Source: Labyrinthula sp. Ha (taxonomy: Eukaryota; Sar; Bigyra; Labyrinthulida; Labyrinthulaceae). From it: 64,000 nt of DNA. Each line of letters starts with the position of its first letter. Positions within the stretch are counted from its first letter, which is position 1. Below, piece by piece: positions 1 through 10,336 of this stretch. The stretch is from NCBI GenBank assembly GCA_015227615.1, contig JAALGZ010000012.1, positions 620,001 to 684,000 on the forward strand. Direction: 5' to 3'. Both the position numbers and the translations under genes were made by a program. Below the pieces are notes generated by a model. That model saw only the letters and a program-made list of their open reading frames with translations, searched no databases and was not told the DNA's origin.

Positions 1-601
1 CTTGAACTAGATAACATGTGGAATGGGTGTCATTAACATCTTAGAATAGTTAGGCAGGTTGTCTGCTGTACAAAAGACTCATAATGGCTCTTACATGTTG
101 CACAAAAAAATGTTTTCACGCAGAGAATACATTTATAAAAGTACTCTAATTATGATTACGCTGGGAATACTTCTTACGTAGGAAAATTTCGAAATGGAGA
201 TACTCAAGCAGGTTTATTGAACCAACTTGGTGAAACTTAACAGTCGGTTTAAATTTTTCCACGCAACAATAAAATAAGTCATATTTTCCTTTAATTATGA
301 GTTTTAATAATACTGCGTAGATTAAATGGTGTATGCTATAAATGGGTTGTTCTGATAAGTAAGCGCTAACAGTAAAGATATCAAGTTATTCATAGAAAGA
401 AATGCAGGAAATAACAAATAAGAGCAATAGAAACAATAAAAGCTATCACTTTGCACTGCATTCTTCTACACTTTAAGGAGTGCTAAGCTTTGAAAGAACA
501 AGCTTGTGCAAAAGAAGCAATTTGTGCACATATCCACCAAAGTTTTCTAACCTTGTAAAACTGACATAAGAACGCCAATGATTGAAAAAAAAAGATAGGT
601 A
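1..601. other. Noncoding flank
   Basis: No reading frame of useful length, no RNA gene and no repeat is visible. It lies downstream of the VPS36-like stop codon and presumably holds that gene's 3' untranslated region. Confidence 0.6.
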
Positions 602-1225
602 TCAGAAAATATTTTTGTAAAAGCGTGTCTCAAAGAGCGTAACATCACGAACTAAGTTCCCTACACTTTCTAAACGCTCTAAAAATTCCTGAGCAAACGA
701 CGAGGAAGTACCAATCTCATTGCCCAACAATCTAGCCGTAACATAACCCACATTTTCAATATTATCCTGAACAAAACGTTCTACAATAGGCCCAACCTTC
801 TTTGAAACCACAATTTTCGTACCAGATTTGAGTTCAACCAAATCAAAATTTCTGAGTTTTTCAGCCTCTCGGAGAAGCCTCTTAACAGATATGGGTTCAG
901 TGGTTCTAATAGTGTTTACTACGCAATACAAATCAGTAAGCGATAAAATATAACCTCCATTACTTTTCAAAATTTGAGATACGATTCCTTCTAAGGAATC
1001 AAGCTCTTCTTCATCTTCTTCCGCATCGAACCCTCCAATGAGCGAGAACAATGAGTCAGGAGGTTTATCCCCATACCTGGTTACCAAAGCTAGTAATCTA
1101 TCCGTAGAATTTAATAAATCCTGAAGAGAATTAACGGCCTGAGATGTTAGGTTTTTTGCATCATCAACTTTTTTCCTCTTGTTTTCTATTGCTTTTCCAA
1201 TTCCAACGGATGAATTTAGAGGCAT
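602..1225 (-). CDS. VPS36: VPS36-like ESCRT-II subunit lacking a GLUE domain
   Basis: This 207-residue protein matches the C-terminal EAP30/VPS36 winged-helix region. It opens with a GIGKAIENK helix like the GIG-starting helix of VPS36, has LTDLYCVVN in the middle (human LTEVYCLVN), and ends FLERLESVGNLVRDV...RFYKNIF, close to the human RLLLAEKMGHLCRDD...RFYPNLF. VPS36 is one arm of ESCRT-II, which acts at endosomes in sorting ubiquitinated membrane cargo. Family members are usually twice as long because an N-terminal GLUE lipid/ubiquitin-binding domain precedes this part; here the ATG sits only 43 bp from the divergent neighbour, so there is no room for one nearby. The stop is TGA, at the place where the family normally ends. 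SNF8, the sister EAP30 protein, is less likely because of the C-terminal match. Function is by homology. Confidence 0.85.
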   Translation of the reverse strand: MPLNSSVGIGKAIENKRKKVDDAKNLTSQAVNSLQDLLNSTDRLLALVTRYGDKPPDSLFSLIGGFDAEEDEEELDSLEGIVSQILKSNGGYILSLTDLYCVVNTIRTTEPISVKRLLREAEKLRNFDLVELKSGTKIVVSKKVGPIVERFVQDNIENVGYVTARLLGNEIGTSSSFAQEFLERLESVGNLVRDVTLFETRFYKNIF

Positions 1226-1268
1226 TTAATAATAAATCAATGTTGCATTACTCCCAAGGAAGAATATA
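1226..1268. promoter_or_regulatory. Short bidirectional promoter interval
   Basis: Only 43 AT-rich bases separate the divergent start codons of the VPS36-like gene and the small plus-strand gene. Any core promoter and both 5' leaders must fit here or overlap coding sequence. No clear motif is visible. Confidence 0.4.
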
Positions 1269-1511
1269 ATGGAAACATATGTCGAAGCAAGGACACTACA
1301 AACTTATGTGACTTCCAAAGATACAGATTCGTATGACTTTGACGATGGCTTTGAACCATTGACACCACCTGCAGTATTTAAAGAAAAGCCAAGAAGCATT
1401 GTGCAGGAAACAATAGCCGAACTTGACATTTTCTCCAAGGAGATGGACAAAATAGAATGGGTTTTTTCTCACCAGCCATTTGAGACACCAAAAAATAGAT
1501 ATCTTGATTAG
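1269..1511 (+). CDS. Small acidic protein of unknown function
   Basis: An 80-residue frame starts with ATG and ends with TAG. It is rich in Asp, Glu and Thr (for example DTDSYDFDDGFEPLTPP), with a predicted helical middle (QETIAELDIFSKEMDKIEW). It has no signal peptide or membrane segment. I do not recognise the family. It is squeezed between two conserved genes, 43 bp from the VPS36-like start and 9 bp from the GLE1 stop on the other strand. That tight fit and its coding-like composition suggest a real gene, but a chance frame cannot be excluded. Confidence 0.5.
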   Translation: METYVEARTLQTYVTSKDTDSYDFDDGFEPLTPPAVFKEKPRSIVQETIAELDIFSKEMDKIEWVFSHQPFETPKNRYLD

Positions 1512-1520
1512 AACAGATTA

Positions 1521-2966
1521 CTATTGCTTTTGTACGTCAACTGCTAGAACTCTGGCATCATTTTTCTTTGATCCAGGTGGAGAAATTTTCAATTTTCCAT
1601 CGTGATATTTCTCTTTGAAAAATTCTATAAAACTTTTAAACCTGTCGCTATCATTATGTTCACTCTCATCAAACAAACCTGTTTTTTTACATTTAGTAAT
1701 GAATTCCTCAGAAGAAAGCACTTTCAGCAACTTTCTCAACAATGGTTTACCCACTTGGTTTTGCAGCTCGTATCCGCAAACTGCGAAAAATGTTTGCAAA
1801 ACATATGGCAAAAACCTATCCAAGGGTCTATTCAAATGTCCAGCTAGAAATCTCCAGCAGAAAATTATACCAGGGTTATTGCTAGGGTGAATAGTTGCGT
1901 CTGGGGTTTGGGGAAGAAAGGGAAATCGTGAGTCGATATACTCAGAAGCTGAAAGCGTCTTCAACTCAGTTTGATAAAAAGCCGCTTGAAAACCAGCCAC
2001 TGCCCTTAGGCGATCAAGATAAGTCCCATCTTCTTCTCCTTTTTTTCTTCCTAATTCTTTTAAACTTGTTTCCACGTCATCATCACTTAGATTCAAGACA
2101 ATATCTTCAAACAAACCTGGATACGAATATGGACTTGACGCATATAAACAACCAGAAAACACTTTGTAAAATTCTGGAAACAATTTGCTCAACATAAGTG
2201 CAATATAAACCAAACCAAACTTAAACCCCCCATTTTTCAATGTCTCTGGAACTATGTTTCCGCAAAACACCCGAACTAAATGGGCAGATATTTTATAACT
2301 CGCATTTTCAAACTCGTGGACATGTTCAGTTTTTATCCAGTGAAGAAAACGGATAGGACCAGGCCTTTTTTCTGTCCCATGTGATTTTTTTAGGACAGAT
2401 ATAACCGTTGAACTTGTCAACGAAATATTGGATAAACAATGATTTAACTTGATTTTGAAGTTAGGTTGTTTAGAAAAGACGCTGGCACCACTTTCTAAAG
2501 AAAAGAAGTATTTTCGTAGGACAAGTATTTCATTAAGAGAATCTTTATAAGGTTTATGACGAAAATTTGAGTTTATATCGGGAACTGTGGGCAGCACTGG
2601 TTTTTCATCAACTGCTTTGTTAATAACAGGTGAAATAGGTTTATTGCTTGATAAAGAACCTTCTGTCGATAATGGAATCATCGTTGGTTGTGGTTTTTTA
2701 ACATCAATAGCATCCAGTTGTGTTAATAAGTCGCTATTATTGCTATGCACCTGTTTCAACAGTGCCAATACTTTGTTGCTTGTCTGTGAGGAATGTCGAG
2801 TGGAGGGATGGAGGAGCTTCTGTTTGCTGCATTTTAAATTAACCGCATTTGACAAAAGTAGCTTATAATTTTTTATCCTTTCTTTTTCTATGCGTAGAAT
2901 ATCTTCCTCGTAGCTCCTTGACCCGTATTCAAGGTCCCTTTCGTAGTCGCTAATTATTCTTTGCAT
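1521..2966 (-). CDS. GLE1: GLE1-like mRNA export factor
   Basis: The 481-residue product carries the GLE1 C-terminal helical fold in its second half. A KFGLVYIALMLSKLFPEF stretch is followed by a Tyr/Pro-rich segment (SPYSYPGLF), then GIIFCWRFLAGHLNRPL, VLQTFFAVCGYELQNQVGKP and LLRKLLKVL. GLE1 works on the cytoplasmic face of the nuclear pore, where with inositol hexakisphosphate it stimulates the DEAD-box helicase DBP5 to strip mRNPs. The N-terminal third (about residues 1-130) is charged and low in complexity, with a probable helical segment where a coiled coil is usual. The length is a little under yeast GLE1 (538). The start ATG is the first in frame; an adjoining intergenic region lies upstream. 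It converges on the small plus-strand gene with only 9 bp between stops. Confidence 0.85.
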   Translation of the reverse strand: MQRIISDYERDLEYGSRSYEEDILRIEKERIKNYKLLLSNAVNLKCSKQKLLHPSTRHSSQTSNKVLALLKQVHSNNSDLLTQLDAIDVKKPQPTMIPLSTEGSLSSNKPISPVINKAVDEKPVLPTVPDINSNFRHKPYKDSLNEILVLRKYFFSLESGASVFSKQPNFKIKLNHCLSNISLTSSTVISVLKKSHGTEKRPGPIRFLHWIKTEHVHEFENASYKISAHLVRVFCGNIVPETLKNGGFKFGLVYIALMLSKLFPEFYKVFSGCLYASSPYSYPGLFEDIVLNLSDDDVETSLKELGRKKGEEDGTYLDRLRAVAGFQAAFYQTELKTLSASEYIDSRFPFLPQTPDATIHPSNNPGIIFCWRFLAGHLNRPLDRFLPYVLQTFFAVCGYELQNQVGKPLLRKLLKVLSSEEFITKCKKTGLFDESEHNDSDRFKSFIEFFKEKYHDGKLKISPPGSKKNDARVLAVDVQKQ

Positions 2967-5900
2967 TGAGTATATGGTAATACAGTATTGATATATATTC
3001 GCAAGTTGTTGTTAATGCTTAACGGGAGCTAATTCGACCTGGGTTGGTATAATCATTGTCCTGACACTATCAAACTTGAAATAATCTTTATAGTTCAACT
3101 ATCCATACTCTATGATTGGATCTCGTGAGGTCCCAGATTCGATTTTGATGTGTATACATTACTGTTTAAACAGTAGAGTATCTAAATGAGATTTCCAAAA
3201 AATATTACCTAACGCTGAGACATATTGTATAAATAACAATATTATTAATATAGCAAAAACTGGGAAAATCTCAGCACTGCTGGATCATTACAGAGGAAGC
3301 TTCCAGTATATCAGTCAATGTCATAACTTGGTTATCTTGGATATGTTAGAGGATATGCCAGAATTCAGCCTCGCTTTCACACTGGAAGGTTATTCTCTAT
3401 ATGGATTGATTTCCTTGTTTTATTACCATGAGTAGGAAATAATGACTGTATTTTTACTTGGAGGCTCACATTTTTCGAGTGAGGACTGGGTATGAATTTT
3501 CAAGATGGTGTCACATGCGGTTTGGCTTCCTTTGTGTCTTCCCAATATTTTAGGAACTTCCAGTTGGGTTATGCAGGAGTTTTTGAGTATATACAGTAAA
3601 GGCTTGGATAAGTGCTTTGCTAAGTTTTATTTTTTATGATTGGTATGAGAACTTGAAAGGTTCAAAGGAACCAGAAGAATAGTCCAGCTATAACCAAGGG
3701 GAGGTTGGGTTGATGCATAGCGTCTGAGAATTTCTTTGTGGGTGCTCTTACATTGGCAAAATTGAGTCATAAAAAAACTTCTTCGTTGTATTCCAGGCCT
3801 ACATTTTCCATAGCCGTTCGAGTATGTATGGTTGGGTTGCTTCTGAGGTCAATTATAGTGTATATATATCCTGTATCTACAAGTTGCCTATCCACTATGC
3901 TCCTGTTCCCTTTCGTTACTGCTGCTTTTAGTTATGGGACTTTGAAATTAAATCCTCGTTTCTCTAATTTATTCGCCTGTACAAGGCAAACGTGTATATT
4001 GGAATCTTGATGGCACAGTCGTTTTATTCGCAAGAAAAAATATACCCAGCCTCTCAGTTAATCTAGTGTTGCTGGGAATATTTTGCTTCCGTAAGCTAAT
4101 TCAAAGAAAATTCAAGCTCTAGAACTGTTAATTTCTGTCATTATGGGTGTCTTGCTAGACTTGAAAAGTTACGTGTATCTGGAAAGTCCTGTCTTGATCT
4201 TTTGAATCTTCTACATTATGCCAATATCGCTAATTTCTTTGTTGTTAAGATAAGTTTTAGATATTTGAAGAAATTTATGGCCACTATACATTCTATTTCC
4301 AATAACTTAGTTGGGGCGTCTTCTTTATATTGTTACATTAAACAATACTTATTATGAGTAAAACTGCCGGAGTAACTCTACAATGTTTTCTATAGTTCCG
4401 ACAAAGCAGCATAAGTTCAAGTGTGGTTTTTTGCATATATATTCCTCAAAAAATATTCCTAATTACCACACATAAATCAGGTTTTTACTCCTTGATATTG
4501 ATTATGTGCCTGTCTTATAATTTATGCTGGATTCGACCTGGTTTCTATTACTTCGTAACTGCTGTATTATTCAAATTTAGTTTTAAGCCAAAGACTTTTT
4601 ACATATTCTCTAGTTCTTACAAAAAAAAACCCTTTTCTTTCTCACACTATAAACAGAGAGATATACCTTACATCTAAAACAGTGATAGTTTCTTATTGCT
4701 ATGTTTCATGTCCAAGAATATTCCAGGTTATTTTATTTTTAACAGGTTTCAAGTGCTACCAGAAACAATGTTGTAGAGAGCTTTCATACTTGTATAATAC
4801 ACTAATGGGTTTTAACTAGTCTCAACTCTTTAGTTCCAGTCCCATTGTTGACCTTAACCGAGTCAAACTTGAACCCATATCGCGTTCTGTTGATAAATCT
4901 AGTGTCCACTCTGTGTTCTCGGAGGGAAAGTGTTAAGAACTCGTATTTAATAAATTTGATGATTAGCTTGAAGCTCAGGAAAATCAAAAATAGGGTTTTT
5001 CTGTGGTGCGAAAGTGTGTTGTATGTTATTTATTTTTAGCTCAGCTTTACATAATGTACAAGCTTCTTTTTCAAAAACTATTCCTTATCTTCGGAACTTT
5101 TTCGTCAAATATATATAGGTATTTGCAGAGGCGTTGTGTTATTTCTGGAGGATGATAGGTTTACGTGAAGGTTTTAAATGTTTTTCTTTTTTTTCCTTAC
5201 CTAAGTAGACAATATCCCTTGACAATAACTTTTCTTCGTGTTCTTTTCTGAGTTTTATGCTAGATAAAATTTCTGATTAGCTTAGCAACTATCTCTTAGA
5301 CCTTTGATATGTATATACTTGTATAATTCATTTCGAACATTAGCTATACTAGTAAACTTATAGTTTCAAGGTCTTTTAAACATCTTACTTAGATATTTTA
5401 TTGAAAAAATAGTAAGTTTATGCTGAGTTTTTTCGTAAAGGACTGTTCTTGTTTTTGAATATTGTAGCTTGGGGTATTTTGTATAGCGGTTTCTTTGGGC
5501 ACTTCTCAACATGTTCCGTGGTTGTTGCGCCTTAGTAAATAGTTTCTCAGATGATTCTAATTTGCTTTGAGACCTATTATATTTGTATATCTTTGAATTT
5601 CTTAAATACCAGGGGTTTATTGTTTGACAGGGTGTCCTACGTAGATGATGCTCTCCGCTTGACTGGTTTATTACGAACTTGATTAGGATGTTATGACTGG
5701 GCTTATTGGTGTTATCAATTCTATCTTCATCTGTTGCTCGCTCATTATGCTTTTCAATTCTGCCTTAGCTTAGACTCTCTTCTAATCTAAATTTTGGTTT
5801 TTAATTCCTTTCTTAGATGCCAGTGGGCTATATCTTTTTAAGTTGATTAGGAATATTCCTTTGGTCATAGTTTGGGTGCTCTTGGCGGATTTGTAGTGAT

Positions 5901-8900
5901 ATAATTATCATATAGCGCTACCCATTTTATTTTTCATCTTTGCTTAGTTATATGTAAGTGTCTACTTTGTTATTACTACCAGAGTCTCATAAAACAAATA
6001 AACTTGAGTATAGCAATTTTTTTTCTTGTACCTGTATTCGATAAAATCTTTCCAAATGCAGTTACATCTGTTTTCTACCAAAGATTTTGGTTTCATAGTA
6101 TAAAATTTTTATATTTTTACTTCAAGGATTCAATTGCAGGAACTCTTGACCCATAAGAGTAACAGATATCCTATTGATCCAACAGATAGCCATTCATTTT
6201 CCCTTGCTTCTAATATTACACAATAAAAGCATCTTGGTACTACATTTGAAAGTTTTAATTACTTGGATACTTGAATCAGTCAATTCATAGATATTTAAGC
6301 TTCATTCTTGGTTATTATTGCAGTATACAGTTTTGTTCTTCATCCTGGATGTAATAATCTTTATTTACCTAGCACTGGATCTTCATTCGGTTGAGATAAC
6401 TAATTTTACCACTGTTCAACCATAGTTTTATCACAAAGGAGAAATGGAAAGTTGAGGTTCGTTTGTTTTAGAGCTTGAGTCTTCTGTGACCACACCAAAT
6501 ATAATCTATTTGAGTTCTATATCTTGCACTTCGATCTAGGAAAATAAAATAACCTAAACAAGGTTTCATATTAACTGTATAGTACTGGCACTGATAATGG
6601 AAAAGTTTTCTAGTACTGTTATTTTCAATATTTTCTTGTTGAAATGGGGCTCCTGTGAATTATATCAATGGATGAAGCATTAGGTTGGAGCACCTTTAAT
6701 TTTTTCTCGTATTTGCTTTTTTTCGCAGCTTACTGACAAATAAACCAGATTCTTTAACAATGGAACGAGAATTTTCACTGTCCTGGAGAGAACTCATCAA
6801 GCATCTGGAAATTAGAATTTCTTTTTTATAAAAATGTGTTCTATTCCACATTCAGATGACTATCAATGTAAAGTATGTACCCCACAAGGTTTTAAGCATC
6901 GAGGTTCTTTAGCAATTCAAACTGTAGGCATATTAGGTTTGACCGACTCTCACTGACTAATGGATGTTTTATTTCTCTTCTGGTATAGTAGAATAAAAAG
7001 CATGTCAGTTTGCAGCTGGAAAATTTTAATTAGGTGGAATGATGAATTGTACAAGTTAAATAAAATTGATACTTCATTAGAGTAGTCAATCTGGTAACTG
7101 TACATGTGTTGATAAATAATTCATATACAAGAAAGGTTCTAATAGTTCAAGTATGAAAACGACTGACTTGTTAGTTCATAATTCAACTTCAAACTATTTA
7201 ATCAAATACTGCACACTATGTGCTTAACATGATGAAACGTATGGTCCAGCCTTAGGTAAAAAGTGTTTAACCTCTCTTGAAGATGGAGCTAATATTCTAA
7301 AGGAGCATTTTATTTTCAGCTTTTCTTTTCAATAGGAAAACTCAACTTAAACTGAAAAAATAAAACTGTGAAGATCAACCAATGCTAGATGGTGATGCAT
7401 AGGTAACATTCGCCACACTTAGAAGATCTTGTCTTTGCTTCAATGGTTGGTTCTCTATTTCCATCACAGCATTAAATTTATCTCGGGTTTTCTTGTAAGA
7501 AACCAACTTCTGGTTCAATGCAAAGGTAGCACCTTCCAAATGATTTATTATCGGGTACTTATCATCCTCACCAACATTTTTGGATTTGAGTTAATCGCAA
7601 AAATCAGTTTCACGTATCGATAAGGAAAAACAGGGAAGGTGTTGTTGAACCTCAGCTTTTCCCAAAGAAGCTGTTTCTTGTTTATTGAAAAGGTTGCTCT
7701 CATATGGTAATATAACTGTGAATTCTACGGTTACTCTTGCAGACAATGGAAAAAGAATAGAGGTTGTGGGTGCAGAGCGATTCCTCATTATGGACTCATT
7801 CGAACTTTTGATAAATTTTCACAACGATTGAGTGAGTTTCCATACCACATCCAGTGACGAACTCAATAAGTTTTCCTCAGTGAGGAATCAGGAATTGACT
7901 GAGAATTTTCAAGGAAATTATGGAGGAAACCAGGTTCCTCAATGAGGAATTTTCCTCACTCTGTACCCCAGGTATCAAGTATAGAACAAAAAATCCTAAT
8001 GGGGATAGTTTACCCTTATATTCAATGAAATTATTGATATTTCACGGCTCTCGGTAAATGCACCATAAGAATCCCTAAAATTCTCTCAAAGCTTTTGGAA
8101 TATTTTGACACCTCGTCATGTGCTTTTCTGAAGAACTCAAGTGAAAACGCTGGTCTTGAACTTCAGCTGTTGACATTACTTAATTTTCCTAATGATATGG
8201 ATATTCTCTGGCACCCAAATGTACAACTTCAATGCTTAGTTAAGCAGTTGAACTCATGCATTTTTTCAATGATTTAACCTAGTTTTTCTAAGGATAATAT
8301 ATTTTAACTACTGCTGGCTTAGAAGTTTATCTTCTATACAATATGTTGCAAATTTATGCACGTCCTTTTTGGAACCCAATTTTTTCTATGGAAAAGCTAT
8401 ACCCACTTTATCTATACTTCATTACTTATTGTCCAATGTTGGAAGTATTTTCTAATCTCATTGATCTTGCCAATGTGTCTCAATTGAATACCTTGAGTAT
8501 TAAAGCTCTGCTTTCCTCCATTCAAACCTTGTCTGAAAACAAAGGAAGTGGTCTGAGTTATTAGAATGTTTCCAAAGCACTGATTTCCTCTAACTTGAGA
8601 GCTATTAAAAGAACGGATGTTTGAACCATAAAGTATATTTCCATATCACTTATTGATTGTTTCTTATACAAAAATAAATAGTGCAAGTATTGAATATTCA
8701 CTATAAGCCAAACTATATCAAAGAGAATGAGTTCTAACCTATAACGCTTGCTGAAAAACAAAATATAGTATTTTTCTGTTAACACCTTTTGAACTATAAT
8801 TTAACTCTTTTGGAAACTCAGCATTTGGGTTAAATTCAAAAAAGCTGTATCAAATAACTTGGGAAGTAAAGAATTAATTAGTAACAGCTTTAGATGAAGT

Positions 8901-9444
8901 CACCAGATAAACATTTCCTTTAAATAATGAAATGTTTAACAAGAGTAACCTAATAATAGTCAAATCATTCTGTGCTTGAAGATTATTTTTTGTCTTAAGA
9001 AATTGGCCCTTCTTAAATATGCAGCTGTATAGTTGATTAGCTAATTTACTCAAACTTTGGGGATAAGTTCCTGCCTGCTCAAGTTTGACTCAGAAGCAAA
9101 AAATTCAAGAGAATCAAGATGAATGAAGTATGTTTAGAGTGAGGATGCCGTTCTAATATTTAGCGCTATCTAATATAATCATGGTTAAGTCTTTGATTCC
9201 TGGTCACCTGGTGTAAAAACTTTATTTTAGCTGACCTGCAAGTGCTTAAAACAACACTATGATTGTATCACACAAGTCAGTAAATACCTCACTATGCTTT
9301 TAGAAAACCCTAATAAAAAAATTAATTTTCAGAATATCTGAAGACTACTTCATATAGAAAGTATTCATTCAGAAAAGATCTTTTAGTTTTCTTCTTTATT
9401 TCTTATAGTTTTCTTTTTAACTAATCAGGAAACCGTTTAAAAAT
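2967..9444. other. 6.5-kb gene desert with plus-strand T-rich skew
   Basis: I found no convincing gene. Short frames exist (for example near 3738, 7429, 8343) but look like chance. The plus strand is visibly T-rich over roughly 3.4-6.5 kb, then more balanced. A degenerate repeat with short palindromes lies at about 7827-7970 (listed separately). Genes broken up by 28-31 nt introns could be hidden here. Confidence 0.5.
7827..7970. repeat. Degenerate dispersed repeat with TTCCTCA-N-TGAGGAA palindromes, copy 1
   Basis: Two near-identical 15-base inverted repeats occur at 7873-7887 (TTCCTCAGTGAGGAA) and 7935-7949 (TTCCTCAATGAGGAA). The flanking text GAGTGAGTTTCCATACCACAT recurs as GAGTGAGTCTCGATACCGCAT near 12180, indicating a diverged second copy. 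The boundaries are approximate and the element type is unknown. Confidence 0.5.
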
Positions 9445-10192
9445 ATGGAAAGTTTTGATCAAATATCAGTTTCTAGTTTAGAGTTTATAGATAAAGATGA
9501 CGATTTCCTCGAACCTTTCTTTGATTTAAAGGAGCTTCATTACGCAGAGGGAAATAATACATGGAGTGACAGTGCAGTTCAGGAAAAAATAGAAGTTTTT
9601 TCTCATTCAAAGGAAACAGGAAAAGTTATAAGAAAAATGGTTATGGCAAGAGATTTCTTTTGTCCACAGAAAGGGAAGCGCTTTGAGAGAAAGAAAGAAA
9701 GCCTGCAGGACTTAGAAAAAAGTGCTTTGGAGAATGATTCGCTATCAAGACCTTCACAAAGAGTCGTCAATTTTCACCACCTCCATAAAAAGACAAGTAA
9801 AATTTTCAACAACATTGGCAATACATTGATGAGTTTATGCACTGGGTTTTCCATCTTTGAATCCATTGTAATCTTTTTATTTTCTAAAAGCTTAGTGTTT
9901 GTCAGTACTTCAAGAACGAATGAAAATTTTCTACTCACATGAGCTGTCAAATGTTTTAGTCAGTTATAGATTATTCTACATTATCGGATCAGTAGGACTC
10001 CTGCATAGCTTCAAGAGAATTGAAGATTCGCTCTCCCAAAGTTGCAAGCTTTATATTTCACCATTATACTTTTTCTTTATCCTTGTATTGACTCTGCTGG
10101 CGTTAAAGCAGGAAGCAGACTTCAACTTTATCAAGAGAGTAATTTACACACGAACTGTTGTTTCTGTGGGCACTTTAGTTTTAAGTTCATGA
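9445..10192 (+). CDS. Predicted membrane protein, two exons with a 28-nt intron
   Basis: Exons 9445-9867 and 9896-10192 join across a 28-nt GT-AG intron (9868-9895) to give about 239 residues; the two frames are offset exactly as this intron requires. The N-terminal half is acidic then basic (KGKRFERKKESLQDLEK) and probably cytosolic. The C-terminal half has hydrophobic stretches that look membrane-spanning: around LVSYRLFYIIGSVGLL, the strongly hydrophobic LYISPLYFFFILVLTLLAL, and VVSVGTLVLSS at the end. I do not recognise the family. It lies 144 bp upstream of the OTU gene in the same direction. Without the intron the frame would end at 9942 in a different hydrophobic tail, so the alternative is a 165-residue product. 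Confidence 0.65.
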
Positions 10193-10336
10193 ACAGTTCA
10201 TGAATATTATTTTGGATTATAGACTCTGTATTGTTGTTTTCTTGAGAGACTATTTATATGTTTGCATAAATTCATGGACTTTATTTAATGTCCATTTTGG
10301 CCAAATAACAAGACTTAAACTGCAGAACAAGGGGAA

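Noticed and set aside
3738-4010. 90-residue plus-strand frame
   Set aside because: It has no ATG start, no domain, and sits in T-rich desert where hydrophobic chance frames are common.
8343-8564. 73-residue plus-strand frame
   Set aside because: It begins with ATG but has no recognisable pattern and no flanking exons I could join.
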